Assembly: GCA_012840075.1 (NCBI GenBank)
Contig: DUMC01000056.1
Coordinates: 1-39,014 of the forward strand
Reading direction: 5' to 3'
Source: Clostridiaceae bacterium
GTDB lineage: Bacteria > Bacillota > Clostridia > Acetivibrionales > DUMC01
Length of the DNA stretch: 39,014 nucleotides
Under the pieces are notes generated by a model. The model did not search any database, was not told the origin of the DNA, and was given only the letters and a program-made list of their open reading frames with translations. The position numbers and the translations under genes are program-made. Positions 12,120 to 19,729 of the stretch are shown in pieces (within the stretch, counting starts at the first letter, position 1; every line of letters begins with the position of its first letter).

Positions 12120-12437
12120 ATGAAACAAGAATTGAATATATATGAGGAAAATATGACAAATTATGTAAAAGTTGTAATATCCGGAGAAGTAGATATCTAC
12201 ACATCTACGAAATTAAAGGAAAAACTTTATGATATAATTGACAAAAATGATAAAGATTTAAAAATAGATTGCAGCCAGCTAAAGTATATAGACAGCACAG
12301 GTCTTGGGATATTTGCAGGTGCTTTTAAAAAAGCTAAGGAATTTGATAGGAAAATATACCTGACCGGGTTAAAAAGCAATATAAAAAAATTGTTCGTCAT
12401 TACCGGTCTGGATAAGTTATTTATAATTGAGGAGTGA
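12120..12437 (+). CDS. Anti-sigma factor antagonist, SpoIIAA/RsbV type (STAS domain)
   Basis: This 105-residue single STAS-domain protein belongs to the family that, when unphosphorylated, binds the anti-sigma kinase and frees the sigma factor. The phosphorylation loop is YIDSTGLGIF with Ser59 at the position of SpoIIAA Ser58. The start at 12120 is chosen because GGTGAT (12110-12115) lies at good spacing; an in-frame ATG at 12108 has no ribosome site. It is the first gene of a partner-switch cassette and is followed after 11 nt by a degenerate RsbW-like gene and then the sigma gene. It could equally be a target of the intact RsbW-like protein at 13786-14253. Confidence 0.9.
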   Translation: MKQELNIYEENMTNYVKVVISGEVDIYTSTKLKEKLYDIIDKNDKDLKIDCSQLKYIDSTGLGIFAGAFKKAKEFDRKIYLTGLKSNIKKLFVITGLDKLFIIEE

Positions 12438-12448
12438 AGTGATTAAAA

Positions 12449-12847
12449 ATGGGAACATCTGCTGATATCATAGAGTTAATGCTTCCTTTAAAAGCCGAAT
12501 ATGTTAGTATTGCAAGACTTACTGCTTCGGGTATAGCAAGTAGAATGGGATTTGATATTGAAGTAATTGAAGATATTAAAGTTGCTATATCCGAAGTGTG
12601 CAGTAAGTATGTACAAAAAGGCAGTTCCTTAGCTGAAAAATTCAAGATTATTTTTACAGTATCGGAAGATTGTCTTACCATTACATTTAATTCGGAAGAC
12701 AAATCACTAAGATGCATTTTTAATAAAGAAGATGATGAATTAGCCATATCTATTTTAAATGCATTGATGGATGAAGTGCAGCTATGTATAGATAATAATG
12801 ATGATTATTTACTTACTATGTCAAAATATCTTGAGAGGAAAATGTAG
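12449..12847 (+). CDS. RsbW-like anti-sigma protein lacking ATP-binding motifs
   Basis: Position and overall sequence fit the RsbW/SpoIIAB family (132 residues, between the antagonist and sigma genes). The N-terminal strand-helix start is present, as is EDIKVAISEVC (41-51), which aligns with the N box. The general-base Glu49 is kept, but the Asn that binds Mg-ATP is Lys53. The G1 box (DxGxG) reads NSEDKS (81-86) and the glycine-rich G2 box is absent (DDELAISI). The C-terminal LNALMDEV helix typical of RsbW is retained. I infer it may still bind sigma but cannot phosphorylate the antagonist. The start follows GAGTGAAGTG. It ends 2 nt before the sigma gene, so translation is probably coupled. 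Confidence 0.75.
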   Translation: MGTSADIIELMLPLKAEYVSIARLTASGIASRMGFDIEVIEDIKVAISEVCSKYVQKGSSLAEKFKIIFTVSEDCLTITFNSEDKSLRCIFNKEDDELAISILNALMDEVQLCIDNNDDYLLTMSKYLERKM

Positions 12848-12849
12848 TA

Positions 12850-13617
12850 ATGCAGCAAAAGGACAAGGAAGTTAAAATGAAATTAACTTCTCCGGATAAA
12901 GAAGAAGAATTATTTCGTGCTTATAAAGCAAATCCTACTATTAAGAACAGGAATATTATTGTTAACAAATATCTTTATCTTGCTGAAATCATAGCTAAGA
13001 AGTTTCTAAACAGGGGAGTAGAATATGATGACATTTTTCAAGTCGCTTCTATCGCTTTAATAAAGGCAGTGGAACGTTTTAGTCCTGATAAAGGTGTTAA
13101 ATTTGTCAGTTTTGCGACCCCTACAATAGTTGGTGAAATTAAAAGGTTTTTCCGGGATAAAGCTTCAATTATTAGGATACCCAGAAGAATATACGAAGAT
13201 TACAGGAAAGTTCACAAGGCCAAAGAATATCTGTACAACGTACTGCAGAGATCTCCGAGGGTTGATGAGATAGCGGAATACCTAAATATTAGTGAGGAAG
13301 CTGTACTTGAAATAATTGAATCAAAGAATATATTCAACATGAAATCTTTTGATCAAGCGGCTTATACTGATGATGATATAGAATTACATGAAACTATCGG
13401 TGAAGAAGACAGTTCTTTTGAAAGAATAGAAAATCATGATTTCCTGATGAGAAGCCTTGATAAGTTTAATGATATTGAAAAGGAATTCATAAAAATGAGA
13501 TACTATGAAAATATGACACAAAAAAGCATAGCTGAAGTTTTAGGTGTGTCTCAAATGTATGTATCGAGAATGGAAAAGAAAGTTCTAAGAAAATTAAAAA
13601 TGATATTGGAGAAGTAG
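12850..13617 (+). CDS. RNA polymerase sigma factor, SigB/SigF/SigG group
   Basis: This is a group 3 sigma-70 factor. It has region 2 (NIIVNKYLYLAEIIAKKF, then EYDDIFQVASIALIKAVERF and KFVSFATPTIVGEIKRFFRD), region 3 (PRVDEIAEYLNISEEAV) and region 4 with the helix-turn-helix MTQKSIAEVLGVSQMYVSRME. The 255-residue length is normal. The gene order antagonist, anti-sigma homologue, sigma matches both spoIIA and sigB cassettes. The intact SpoIIAB expected for spoIIA is missing, so I favour a SigB-like stress or alternative regulator over SigF; this is inference. The ATG at 12850 has its nearest AGAGG about 11 nt upstream. ATG 12877, after AAGGAAG, is an alternative start giving 246 residues. Confidence 0.93.
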   Translation: MQQKDKEVKMKLTSPDKEEELFRAYKANPTIKNRNIIVNKYLYLAEIIAKKFLNRGVEYDDIFQVASIALIKAVERFSPDKGVKFVSFATPTIVGEIKRFFRDKASIIRIPRRIYEDYRKVHKAKEYLYNVLQRSPRVDEIAEYLNISEEAVLEIIESKNIFNMKSFDQAAYTDDDIELHETIGEEDSSFERIENHDFLMRSLDKFNDIEKEFIKMRYYENMTQKSIAEVLGVSQMYVSRMEKKVLRKLKMILEK

Positions 13618-13664
13618 ATAAATTAAACAAATCAGTTTATGTTTTTACATAAATAAAAATGGGT

Positions 13665-13728
13665 AAATACTATTAGTTGAATGCGAAGCATAATATATTT
13701 AGTTCGCAAGTTAACTAATAGTATTTTA
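13665..13728 (+). terminator. Intrinsic terminator after the sigma gene
   Basis: AAATACTATTAGTT at 13665-13678 pairs perfectly with AACTAATAGTATTT at 13713-13726. An inner stem TGCGAA (13682-13687) pairs with TTCGCA (13703-13708). TTTT runs through the end of the right arm. It separates the sigma cassette from the next kinase-like gene, so the two are probably not one transcript unless readthrough occurs. Confidence 0.7.
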
Positions 13729-13785
13729 ACTGTGTTTTATTCTATTGATCGTTTTTATAACTTAACTATTAACATTTGAATAAGG

Positions 13786-14253
13786 ATGGATATAGCCTTG
13801 AACTGCATTGATTTACTAACAATATTTTATAAGACGATACCGAGTAGCCTTAATATAGTAGGCACTACAGTGAAAGAAATTTTAAGACATATAGAAAAAT
13901 CCTATGGCAGTGAAATTGATGAAGAGATTCTTTTTGAGTTGAGAGTCGTGTTGAATGAACTGATAGTAAATGCAATCATTCATGGTAATAAATTTGATGT
14001 TAGAAAGAAGATAAAAATTACTTCTGGTCTGACAAAAGATAAAAGAGCTTATTTTATAATTACAGACGACGGTGACGGTTATGATTATAACTACATTTTA
14101 AAAAAATGCAATGAGCTGCCGCATATGGCATGTAATGAGCACTTATCTGAGAGCGGCAGAGGAATTTTAATAGTAAAAAGCCTGTGTGAGCAAATCATTT
14201 TTAACAAAAACGGTAGCGAAGTAATGATAATAAAAAAACTGGAAAAAGATTAA
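13786..14253 (+). CDS. Anti-sigma regulatory factor, serine kinase (RsbW/SpoIIAB-like), intact
   Basis: This GHKL-type ATPase of about 150 residues has all its boxes. The N box is ELRVVLNELIVNAIIHGNK with Glu58 and Asn62. G1 is DDGDG (94-98) and G2 is ESGRGILIVKSL near 121-132. It should bind and phosphorylate a STAS antagonist and hold a sigma factor or other partner. It sits 168 nt after the sigma gene, beyond a strong hairpin. AAGGATGG overlaps the ATG at 13786, so the TTG at 13798, 8 nt after that site, may be the real start. I keep the longer form because ATG is the commoner codon. It could serve the neighbouring sigma cassette, whose own RsbW homologue is degenerate, or an unlinked switch. 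Confidence 0.88.
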   Translation: MDIALNCIDLLTIFYKTIPSSLNIVGTTVKEILRHIEKSYGSEIDEEILFELRVVLNELIVNAIIHGNKFDVRKKIKITSGLTKDKRAYFIITDDGDGYDYNYILKKCNELPHMACNEHLSESGRGILIVKSLCEQIIFNKNGSEVMIIKKLEKD

Positions 14254-14308
14254 ATATTTCCGTAAATTCTCAAAATACCAAACAAAAAGCTATTACTGTT
14301 TAATATAA

Positions 14309-14350
14309 TTAAGCGGGAACAAGCTAAGATATGTCCCCGTTTAATTATTT
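14309..14350. terminator. Hairpin between convergent genes
   Basis: Bases 14309-14321 pair with 14332-14344 over 13 positions with one wobble and one mismatch. The right arm ends in CCCCGTTTAATTATTT. It lies between the plus-strand kinase gene and the minus-strand PII-like gene and can serve as a terminator for the former. Confidence 0.6.
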
Positions 14351-14435
14351 ATGCAAAATTAACTTCTCTTAACTCCATAATTAATTCAAATTCCATACTT
14401 AATCCTATACAGAAGTATGATATGAATCATAAAAG

Positions 14436-15128
14436 TTATCCTTCATATAATCCATAAGCATTATTTACATCTTGAACAAACATAATACCATTACCGGGTT
14501 CATCTATTTTAAGCTCTTTTCTTATTGATTCAACAATAGCTTCAACTAAAGATGACTTTGAGAGAATCATAACAACTTCTTTTTCAGGTTCAATTGCCAT
14601 GGAGAATAATGTACTGGTTTCATGTATACCTGAACCCCTGGCATTGATAATAGTGCCACCTGTTGACCCGGCTTTGGTAGCAGCATCTATAACTTCTTCA
14701 GCTTTGCCTTTATCAACAACAACGAAAATTACGTTGTACATTGTATTTTTTACACCTCTATCCTCTTTAATAATTTTATTATCAAAATCACATTTTAAGT
14801 TATGAACACCAATAAGGTTTTTCACAGAAGTACTAAAAGCTATACCGTGATGTGGTTTTTCCAATTTCAGTTCCTTATTTAATTCTTCCAGGGCAACTAA
14901 TGCTTTTTGTTTTGAAGTTGCCAATAATACAATTTCTTTCCTGATATCGGACAAATCCAACAATTTAAGAATACGGCTTTGGGCAGTACCTTTGCCTAAA
15001 AATATGGTTCCGCCGCTTATTCCAACTTTTTTTGCAATCTTAATTACTTTACTGCCTTGCCCGAAATTTACAATTACACAGATCAATTCACCTTCTACTA
15101 TATCAAGGAGTGCTTGCGGTTTTTCCAT
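14436..15128 (-). CDS. PII-like signalling protein with two tandem PII domains
   Basis: The 230-residue protein contains two copies of a PII-like (GlnB-fold) domain, about residues 14-105 and 130-222. The copies share a glycine-rich loop (GISGGTIFLGKGTAQSR at 36-52 and GSTGGTIINARGSGIHE at 154-170) and a C-terminal strand (KELKLEKPHHGIAF and KELKIDEPGNGIMF). Ordinary PII proteins are about 112 residues and form trimers, so a fused pair is unusual. The canonical T-loop uridylylation tyrosine is not seen. The start overlaps the end of the upstream DUF1538 gene by 26 nt, so the two products are made together and probably interact at the membrane. PII proteins usually sense nucleotides and 2-oxoglutarate and gate transporters; what this one senses is unknown. 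Confidence 0.85.
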   Translation of the reverse strand: MEKPQALLDIVEGELICVIVNFGQGSKVIKIAKKVGISGGTIFLGKGTAQSRILKLLDLSDIRKEIVLLATSKQKALVALEELNKELKLEKPHHGIAFSTSVKNLIGVHNLKCDFDNKIIKEDRGVKNTMYNVIFVVVDKGKAEEVIDAATKAGSTGGTIINARGSGIHETSTLFSMAIEPEKEVVMILSKSSLVEAIVESIRKELKIDEPGNGIMFVQDVNNAYGLYEG

Positions 15129-16617
15129 CTACCTCTAAACCTCCTTTTTTAGTTTTTATTTTATATATAAAACCTAAGGTTTGCAATGCTATTAAAGGTG
15201 TTAAAGCAACCATTGATATTACACCAAATCCATCTATAAGGACATCGGCTCCTTCAGTTGCTTCAGCAATTCCCTGAGCAAAAGCTAAGATAAAAGTTGC
15301 TGTCATAGGGCCGGAAGCAACTCCGCCGGAATCAAAAGCTATACCTATAAAAAGACCCGGTACAAATTGCATTAATGCAATGGCTATTATATAGCCGGGT
15401 AAAAGATAATGCCACAATTTAACACCAGGCACCATAATTTTAATTATTGTCAAAGCTACCGAAAAAGCAACTCCAATTGACAGTGAAAGAAATACCGAGC
15501 CTCTTTTTACATATCCGCTGGTTATTTCTTCTATTTGATGAGTTAGCACGTGCACTGCAGGCTCTGCTAATATTGTTACCAATCCAAGAAAAAATCCTAC
15601 AAGAATGGCATAAAATTTATTTCCCATAGATGCCGCTCCATATCCGACAATACTTCCTACCTCCATAAATCCTGCATTTACAGCACTTAAGAACAAAACT
15701 AATCCAACAAAAGCATATACAATTCCTTTTAGTATCTTGCTAAGAGCTTTTTTGGACAGTTTAAAGGAGATTACCTGAAAGATTAAGAATAAAACTATGA
15801 TAGGAGAAAGAGCGAGGAGGATCTGCAAAGATACAGAAGGAATTTCATTTAAAAAAGGTGATATAATCGAAGATGATTGTGACAGCGAAAGGTTTAAGCT
15901 ACCGGTTAGGTTTTCAGGTTTTGAAACTATGCCCATAATCATAACACCTAATATAGCTCCTGCAGAGGCAATACCAACTAAACCGAAACTATCTTCTTCG
16001 GAAGACAAACTATCTTTCTTTAACTTGGTAACACCGGTATTTAAAGCTAACAAAAACGGTACAGTCATTGCACCTGTAGTTGCACCCGATGCATCAAAAG
16101 CTATTGCCAGAAATTCTGTTGGTGTAAATAATCCGAAAAAAAGTATAATGAAATAACATATGGTAAAAAATCTTCTAAGAGTTACGTTATAAACTATCCT
16201 AATCAAACCTAAAGCTACGAGAACTGCGATACCGATGGATACAACAATAATTATACCCCACATGGATATTACTTTGGACGTGACAAATTCAACTTGTCTT
16301 GCAAGTATATGTAAGTCAGGTTCAGCTATTGAAATCAAAAAACCTAAAATTAATCCACCAGCTCCTACGATCCATAACTTATTGCTCTTAATCAAAGTGG
16401 ATCCCATATGGTTACCGATAGGTGTAATAGCTAAGTCAACGCCAAATAAAAATATCGTCAAACCAATTATAACTAAAACAGCACCTATGATGAATCTGAT
16501 TAACACAGGTGTTTCAAGCGGTACTATTGTAAAATTCAGTATAAGAACTATTATGGTAATAGGAAGAACAGAAAACAAAACCTCTTTAAATTTTTCAGTA
16601 AGCAAGCTCAAGAGCAA
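15103..16617 (-). CDS. DUF1538-family integral membrane protein, internally duplicated
   Basis: This 504-residue, very hydrophobic protein has about a dozen predicted membrane helices. It consists of two related halves. IAEPDLHILARQVEFVTS (97-114) recurs as LAEPAVHVLTHQIEEITS (350-367). IAFDASGATTGAMTVPFLLAL (172-192) recurs as IAFDSGGVASGPMTATFILAF (426-446), an offset of about 254 residues. Conserved acidic, His, Gln and Gly residues within membrane segments suggest a transporter or channel, but the substrate is not known to me. It is the first gene of a two-gene unit with the double PII-like protein. The ATG is preceded on the minus strand by GAAAGGAAGTGAG. A candidate promoter lies about 120 nt upstream. 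Confidence 0.88.
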   Translation of the reverse strand: MLLSLLTEKFKEVLFSVLPITIIVLILNFTIVPLETPVLIRFIIGAVLVIIGLTIFLFGVDLAITPIGNHMGSTLIKSNKLWIVGAGGLILGFLISIAEPDLHILARQVEFVTSKVISMWGIIIVVSIGIAVLVALGLIRIVYNVTLRRFFTICYFIILFFGLFTPTEFLAIAFDASGATTGAMTVPFLLALNTGVTKLKKDSLSSEEDSFGLVGIASAGAILGVMIMGIVSKPENLTGSLNLSLSQSSSIISPFLNEIPSVSLQILLALSPIIVLFLIFQVISFKLSKKALSKILKGIVYAFVGLVLFLSAVNAGFMEVGSIVGYGAASMGNKFYAILVGFFLGLVTILAEPAVHVLTHQIEEITSGYVKRGSVFLSLSIGVAFSVALTIIKIMVPGVKLWHYLLPGYIIAIALMQFVPGLFIGIAFDSGGVASGPMTATFILAFAQGIAEATEGADVLIDGFGVISMVALTPLIALQTLGFIYKIKTKKGGLEVDGKTASTP

Positions 16618-16734
16618 CTCACTTCCTTTCTAATTACTACATTTGTAAAATTTTTTATTTGGTGTGATCATAAAAAAATTCCACGTACTTTTCTAAACTT
16701 AAAGATTTAGATTACTGCTTAAATTTATAATAAA

Positions 16735-16764
16735 AATATATCATATTATAAAGCTTATGGTCAA
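16735..16764 (-). promoter_or_regulatory. Candidate promoter for the DUF1538-PII operon
   Basis: Reading the minus strand, TTGACC (16764-16759) and TATATT (16740-16735) are separated by 18 nt. Initiation would fall about 110 nt before the DUF1538 start. The match is moderate. Confidence 0.4.
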
Positions 16765-17354
16765 ATATATTATATTTATGTTATATTAAGGATTAATATG
16801 TTCCTTAATAACACAATATGCCATTTTTGTTTTCATAAGCTAATAAGAATTACTTACATTTGCACAGTATGTATTAATGTAGGTTACCAATCTGTATATC
16901 CTTTCAATAAAAGTAAACATATAGTTTAAGCATGTAATATGTATTAAAAAGCACGCAAAACAAAAAATTTAATAATTGAATGAAATATTTATGCTAAATA
17001 ATATTTTAATAAAAATTTTAGTAAAAATATATAATATAAAAAAATATAAATTAAAAGAAAAATTAAGAAATAAATACGTATTTTAAAAAAATAGGAAAAA
17101 ATTAAAATATTAAGCAAAAATTTCACAATTTTGCCTAGGTATACAGAAAACAAGCTTATTCTTGACATTTATTGCATTAATATAGTACATTAATGTTAGT
17201 ATAGTCTATTATTAGATTATTAGCTTTTTATATTAAATTATTTTGAAAATTTTTAAGGGTCGAGGGTATTTTTTAATTAGATTTTAGCTTTAACGCAATA
17301 AAATAATAATTTGCAGAAGCCCAACTATAAAAGTGTTAAGCCGTTAATTCATAA
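16765..17354. other. AT-rich intergenic stretch between divergent operons
   Basis: This is most of the 1,056-nt gap between the minus-strand DUF1538 operon and the plus-strand opp operon. It is extremely AT-rich. I see no ORF with a ribosome site and no RNA gene. A TTGACA at 17162-17167 lacks a convincing -10 at proper spacing. I can support nothing else here. Confidence 0.6.
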
Positions 17355-17383
17355 TTGACAATTATTTTGTTTTGCCATATAAT
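17355..17383 (+). promoter_or_regulatory. Consensus SigA-type promoter of the opp operon
   Basis: Perfect TTGACA at 17355-17360 and perfect TATAAT at 17378-17383 have a 17-nt spacing. Transcription would start near 17390, giving a 285-nt leader before oppB. Confidence 0.8.
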
Positions 17384-17431
17384 AATTTGTTGTGTTAACA
17401 TTATGTATACTGGGAGTGTTTACTTGAGCTG

Positions 17432-17543
17432 ACTAAAAGCCGCTTGAGAGGTTGAATTGAAAAGTAAAGTGGTAATATGTACACTAAGTGTGTACAAAAT
17501 CACATAGAATAATAAATGAAAATATTTCCGAAGCGCTTTTAGT
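17432..17543 (+). promoter_or_regulatory. Candidate structured leader of the opp operon
   Basis: ACTAAAAGCCGCTT (17432-17445) is complementary to AAGCGCTTTTAGT (17531-17543) apart from one bulged C. This would close a domain of about 110 nt in the opp leader. Inside, TGTACAC (17478-17484) and GTGTACA (17490-17496) form a 7-bp hairpin that could also be a protein operator. I do not recognise the family and cannot fold it here. It could be a riboswitch-like element, an operator region or coincidence. Confidence 0.4.
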
Positions 17544-17673
17544 TAGTGGAAAAGGGCAATTCCAAGGTGTTACATGATGTTTATTTTTTGTTTTATGTGG
17601 TTTGCAAGGTAATAGAATAAACAAGCGCATATAAGAGTGCACAATATAAGAGTATAAACGAGGAGTGTCATAA

Positions 17674-18591
17674 ATGGGGTCTTATATAATAAAGCGAATA
17701 GCTGTGGGGATTGTGACGATATTTCTGGTTGCCACTATAACCTTCTTTTTAATGTATCTTGTTCCGGGTGGTCCGTTCCTATCTGAGAAATCTCCATCAA
17801 AACAGACAATTGAAGCTTTAGAAAGAAAATATGGATTAGATAAGCCTGTATATATACAATATCTTAATTATATGAAAGGCCTTATAAAATTTGATCTTGG
17901 TCCGTCCCTTAAAATGCGTGGACGTGAAGTGGTTGACATTATTAAGACAAGGTTTCCGATATCTGCTAAACTTGGCGGACTGGCTATGCTATTGGCAATA
18001 TGTATCGGCATACCGATGGGTATATTTTCCGCTATCAACAGAGGCAAGTGGTTTGACAACATAGTTATGGTAATTTGCACTTTTGGTATAGCTGTTCCGG
18101 GTTTTGTAGTTGCTACTGTTTTGATGTATTTTTTTGGTGTAACATTGCATATTCTGCCTACACGCGGACTGGATAGTCCCGCACATTATATTTTACCGGT
18201 AACTGCTTTAGCATTTTATCCTACGGCATATATTTCAAGACTAATGCGTTCCAGTATGCTCGATGTGTTAGGTCAAGATTACATGAGGACAGCAAAAGCA
18301 AAAGGACTTTCACAATTTAAATCTTTGTTTAAACATGCCTTAAGGAATGCAGTTCTGCCAATTATAACTTACCTGGGGCCGGCACTTGCATATATTTTAA
18401 CAGGTAGTCTGGTAGTTGAGAAAATATTTACTATACCAGGATTAGGAAGGCAATTCGTAAGTTCCATTACAGACAGAGATTATCCGCTTATAATGGGTTT
18501 GACGATATTTTTGGCTTTCTTACTAATTACTATGAATGTAATAGTAGACATTGTGTACAAGATTATCGATCCGAGGATTAAACTTAAATAA
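17674..18591 (+). CDS. oppB: Oligopeptide ABC transporter, permease subunit 1
   Basis: This 305-residue OppB/DppB-type permease forms half of the membrane channel for peptide uptake. An N-terminal helix (about 8-30) precedes a periplasmic loop with PGGPF and KYGLDKPVYIQYLNY. Five more helices follow. The cytoplasmic ATPase-docking (EAA-type) loop is RTAKAKGLSQFKSLFKHALRNAV before the last helices. The ATG follows GAGGAGTG at good spacing. It is the first gene of oppBCDFA and is followed by oppC after a short spacer. Substrate could be oligopeptides, dipeptides or nickel; family assignment alone does not decide. Confidence 0.95.
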   Translation: MGSYIIKRIAVGIVTIFLVATITFFLMYLVPGGPFLSEKSPSKQTIEALERKYGLDKPVYIQYLNYMKGLIKFDLGPSLKMRGREVVDIIKTRFPISAKLGGLAMLLAICIGIPMGIFSAINRGKWFDNIVMVICTFGIAVPGFVVATVLMYFFGVTLHILPTRGLDSPAHYILPVTALAFYPTAYISRLMRSSMLDVLGQDYMRTAKAKGLSQFKSLFKHALRNAVLPIITYLGPALAYILTGSLVVEKIFTIPGLGRQFVSSITDRDYPLIMGLTIFLAFLLITMNVIVDIVYKIIDPRIKLK

Positions 18592-18645
18592 AATATATAA
18601 AAGTATTAAACAATTAGATTGTTAGATTGGGGGATAGGCTGGAAA

Positions 18646-19716
18646 ATGGCCGAGAAAACAAAAGAGTTAACAGGAAAGAAATATCCGTTGAGTTTTCATT
18701 TGGATGTATCTGATTTTCTGCCGGCTGAAGAAAGCGAAAAACAGAGTGCCGTAGTGATGAGAGAAAGCATCAGCTTTTGGAAAGACGGACTCAGAAGACT
18801 AAGAAAGAATAAGCTTGCTATGACTTCACTGGCAGTTCTTATTATAATAATGATATTTGCTTTTATAGTACCTGAGATTTATCCGTATTCTTATGAACAG
18901 CAAATCAGAGGAAGTGAAAATCTCGGTATAATGAAATATTCAACACAAGAATTGGAACGTAAGGCAAACGGGGAATTCGTTTTTCCACATATATTAGGAA
19001 CTGACAGTCTCGGCAGGGATTATGCCGTAAGGCTGATGATGGGAAGTAGAATATCTTTGATTGTAGGTATTATTGCAAGTTTAATTATATTATTAATAGG
19101 ATCTACCTATGGAGCTGTATCCGGTTATTTTGGAGGAAAAATAGATTTAATTATGATGCGTATTGTTGATATAATATATACAGTGCCGGATATACTCATT
19201 ATAATATTACTATCCGTAACATTGAAGTTTCCACTGGAGTATTTGGCAGAAAATGTTGCGGGATTTAAATGGATAAATACAGTAGGTGTAGGTCTTATCA
19301 GTATATTCATAGTTTTTTCATTGTTATATTGGGTTGGTATGGCTCGTATTGTTCGTGGTCAAATATTATCTCTTAAGGAACAGGATTTTGTTACTGCAGC
19401 CAAAGCATTGGGTGCACCTCACAGCAGAATTATTAAAAAACATCTTTTAACTAACTGCATAAGCACATTATTTGTAACTACCACATTGCAAATACCTTCA
19501 TCAATATTTACTGAAAGTTTCCTGAGTTTTTTAGGTATGGGAGTTAATGCCCCTATGCCAAGTCTGGGTTCTTTGGCAGCAGATGCTCTAAGCGGTATTG
19601 AAACATATCCGCATAGGTTATTTTTACCAGCTGTTGCGATAAGCTTAATTATACTATCTTTCAATTTACTAGGTGACGGATTACGCGATGCCTTTGATCC
19701 TAAGCTGAAGAATTAA
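18646..19716 (+). CDS. oppC: Oligopeptide ABC transporter, permease subunit 2
   Basis: The 356-residue OppC/DppC-type permease pairs with OppB. It has a longer than usual cytoplasmic N-terminus (about 60 residues before the first helix at about 59-82). A large loop with the HILGTDSLGRDYAVRLMMGSR signature follows, then five helices and the docking loop TAAKALGAPHSRIIKKHLL. The ATG at 18646 is chosen over the TTG at 18619 because a GGGGGAT site lies just upstream of it. Its stop is 13 nt before oppD. Confidence 0.94.
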   Translation: MAEKTKELTGKKYPLSFHLDVSDFLPAEESEKQSAVVMRESISFWKDGLRRLRKNKLAMTSLAVLIIIMIFAFIVPEIYPYSYEQQIRGSENLGIMKYSTQELERKANGEFVFPHILGTDSLGRDYAVRLMMGSRISLIVGIIASLIILLIGSTYGAVSGYFGGKIDLIMMRIVDIIYTVPDILIIILLSVTLKFPLEYLAENVAGFKWINTVGVGLISIFIVFSLLYWVGMARIVRGQILSLKEQDFVTAAKALGAPHSRIIKKHLLTNCISTLFVTTTLQIPSSIFTESFLSFLGMGVNAPMPSLGSLAADALSGIETYPHRLFLPAVAISLIILSFNLLGDGLRDAFDPKLKN

Positions 19717-19729
19717 GGAGACGAATGAG

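Noticed and set aside
12850-13617. Identification of the sigma gene as sporulation sigF
   Set aside because: The neighbouring SpoIIAB position is filled by a protein lacking the ATP-binding motifs that SpoIIAB needs, so I did not assign spoIIAA-spoIIAB-sigF names.
15797-16633. Plus-strand ORFs opposite the DUF1538 gene
   Set aside because: The minus-strand frame encodes a long membrane protein with conserved repeats and a good ribosome site; the plus-strand frames are its antisense shadow.
17162-17190. Second opp promoter with TTGACA at 17162
   Set aside because: TATAGT lies only 13 nt away and the hexamer at 17-nt spacing (GTACAT) is poor.
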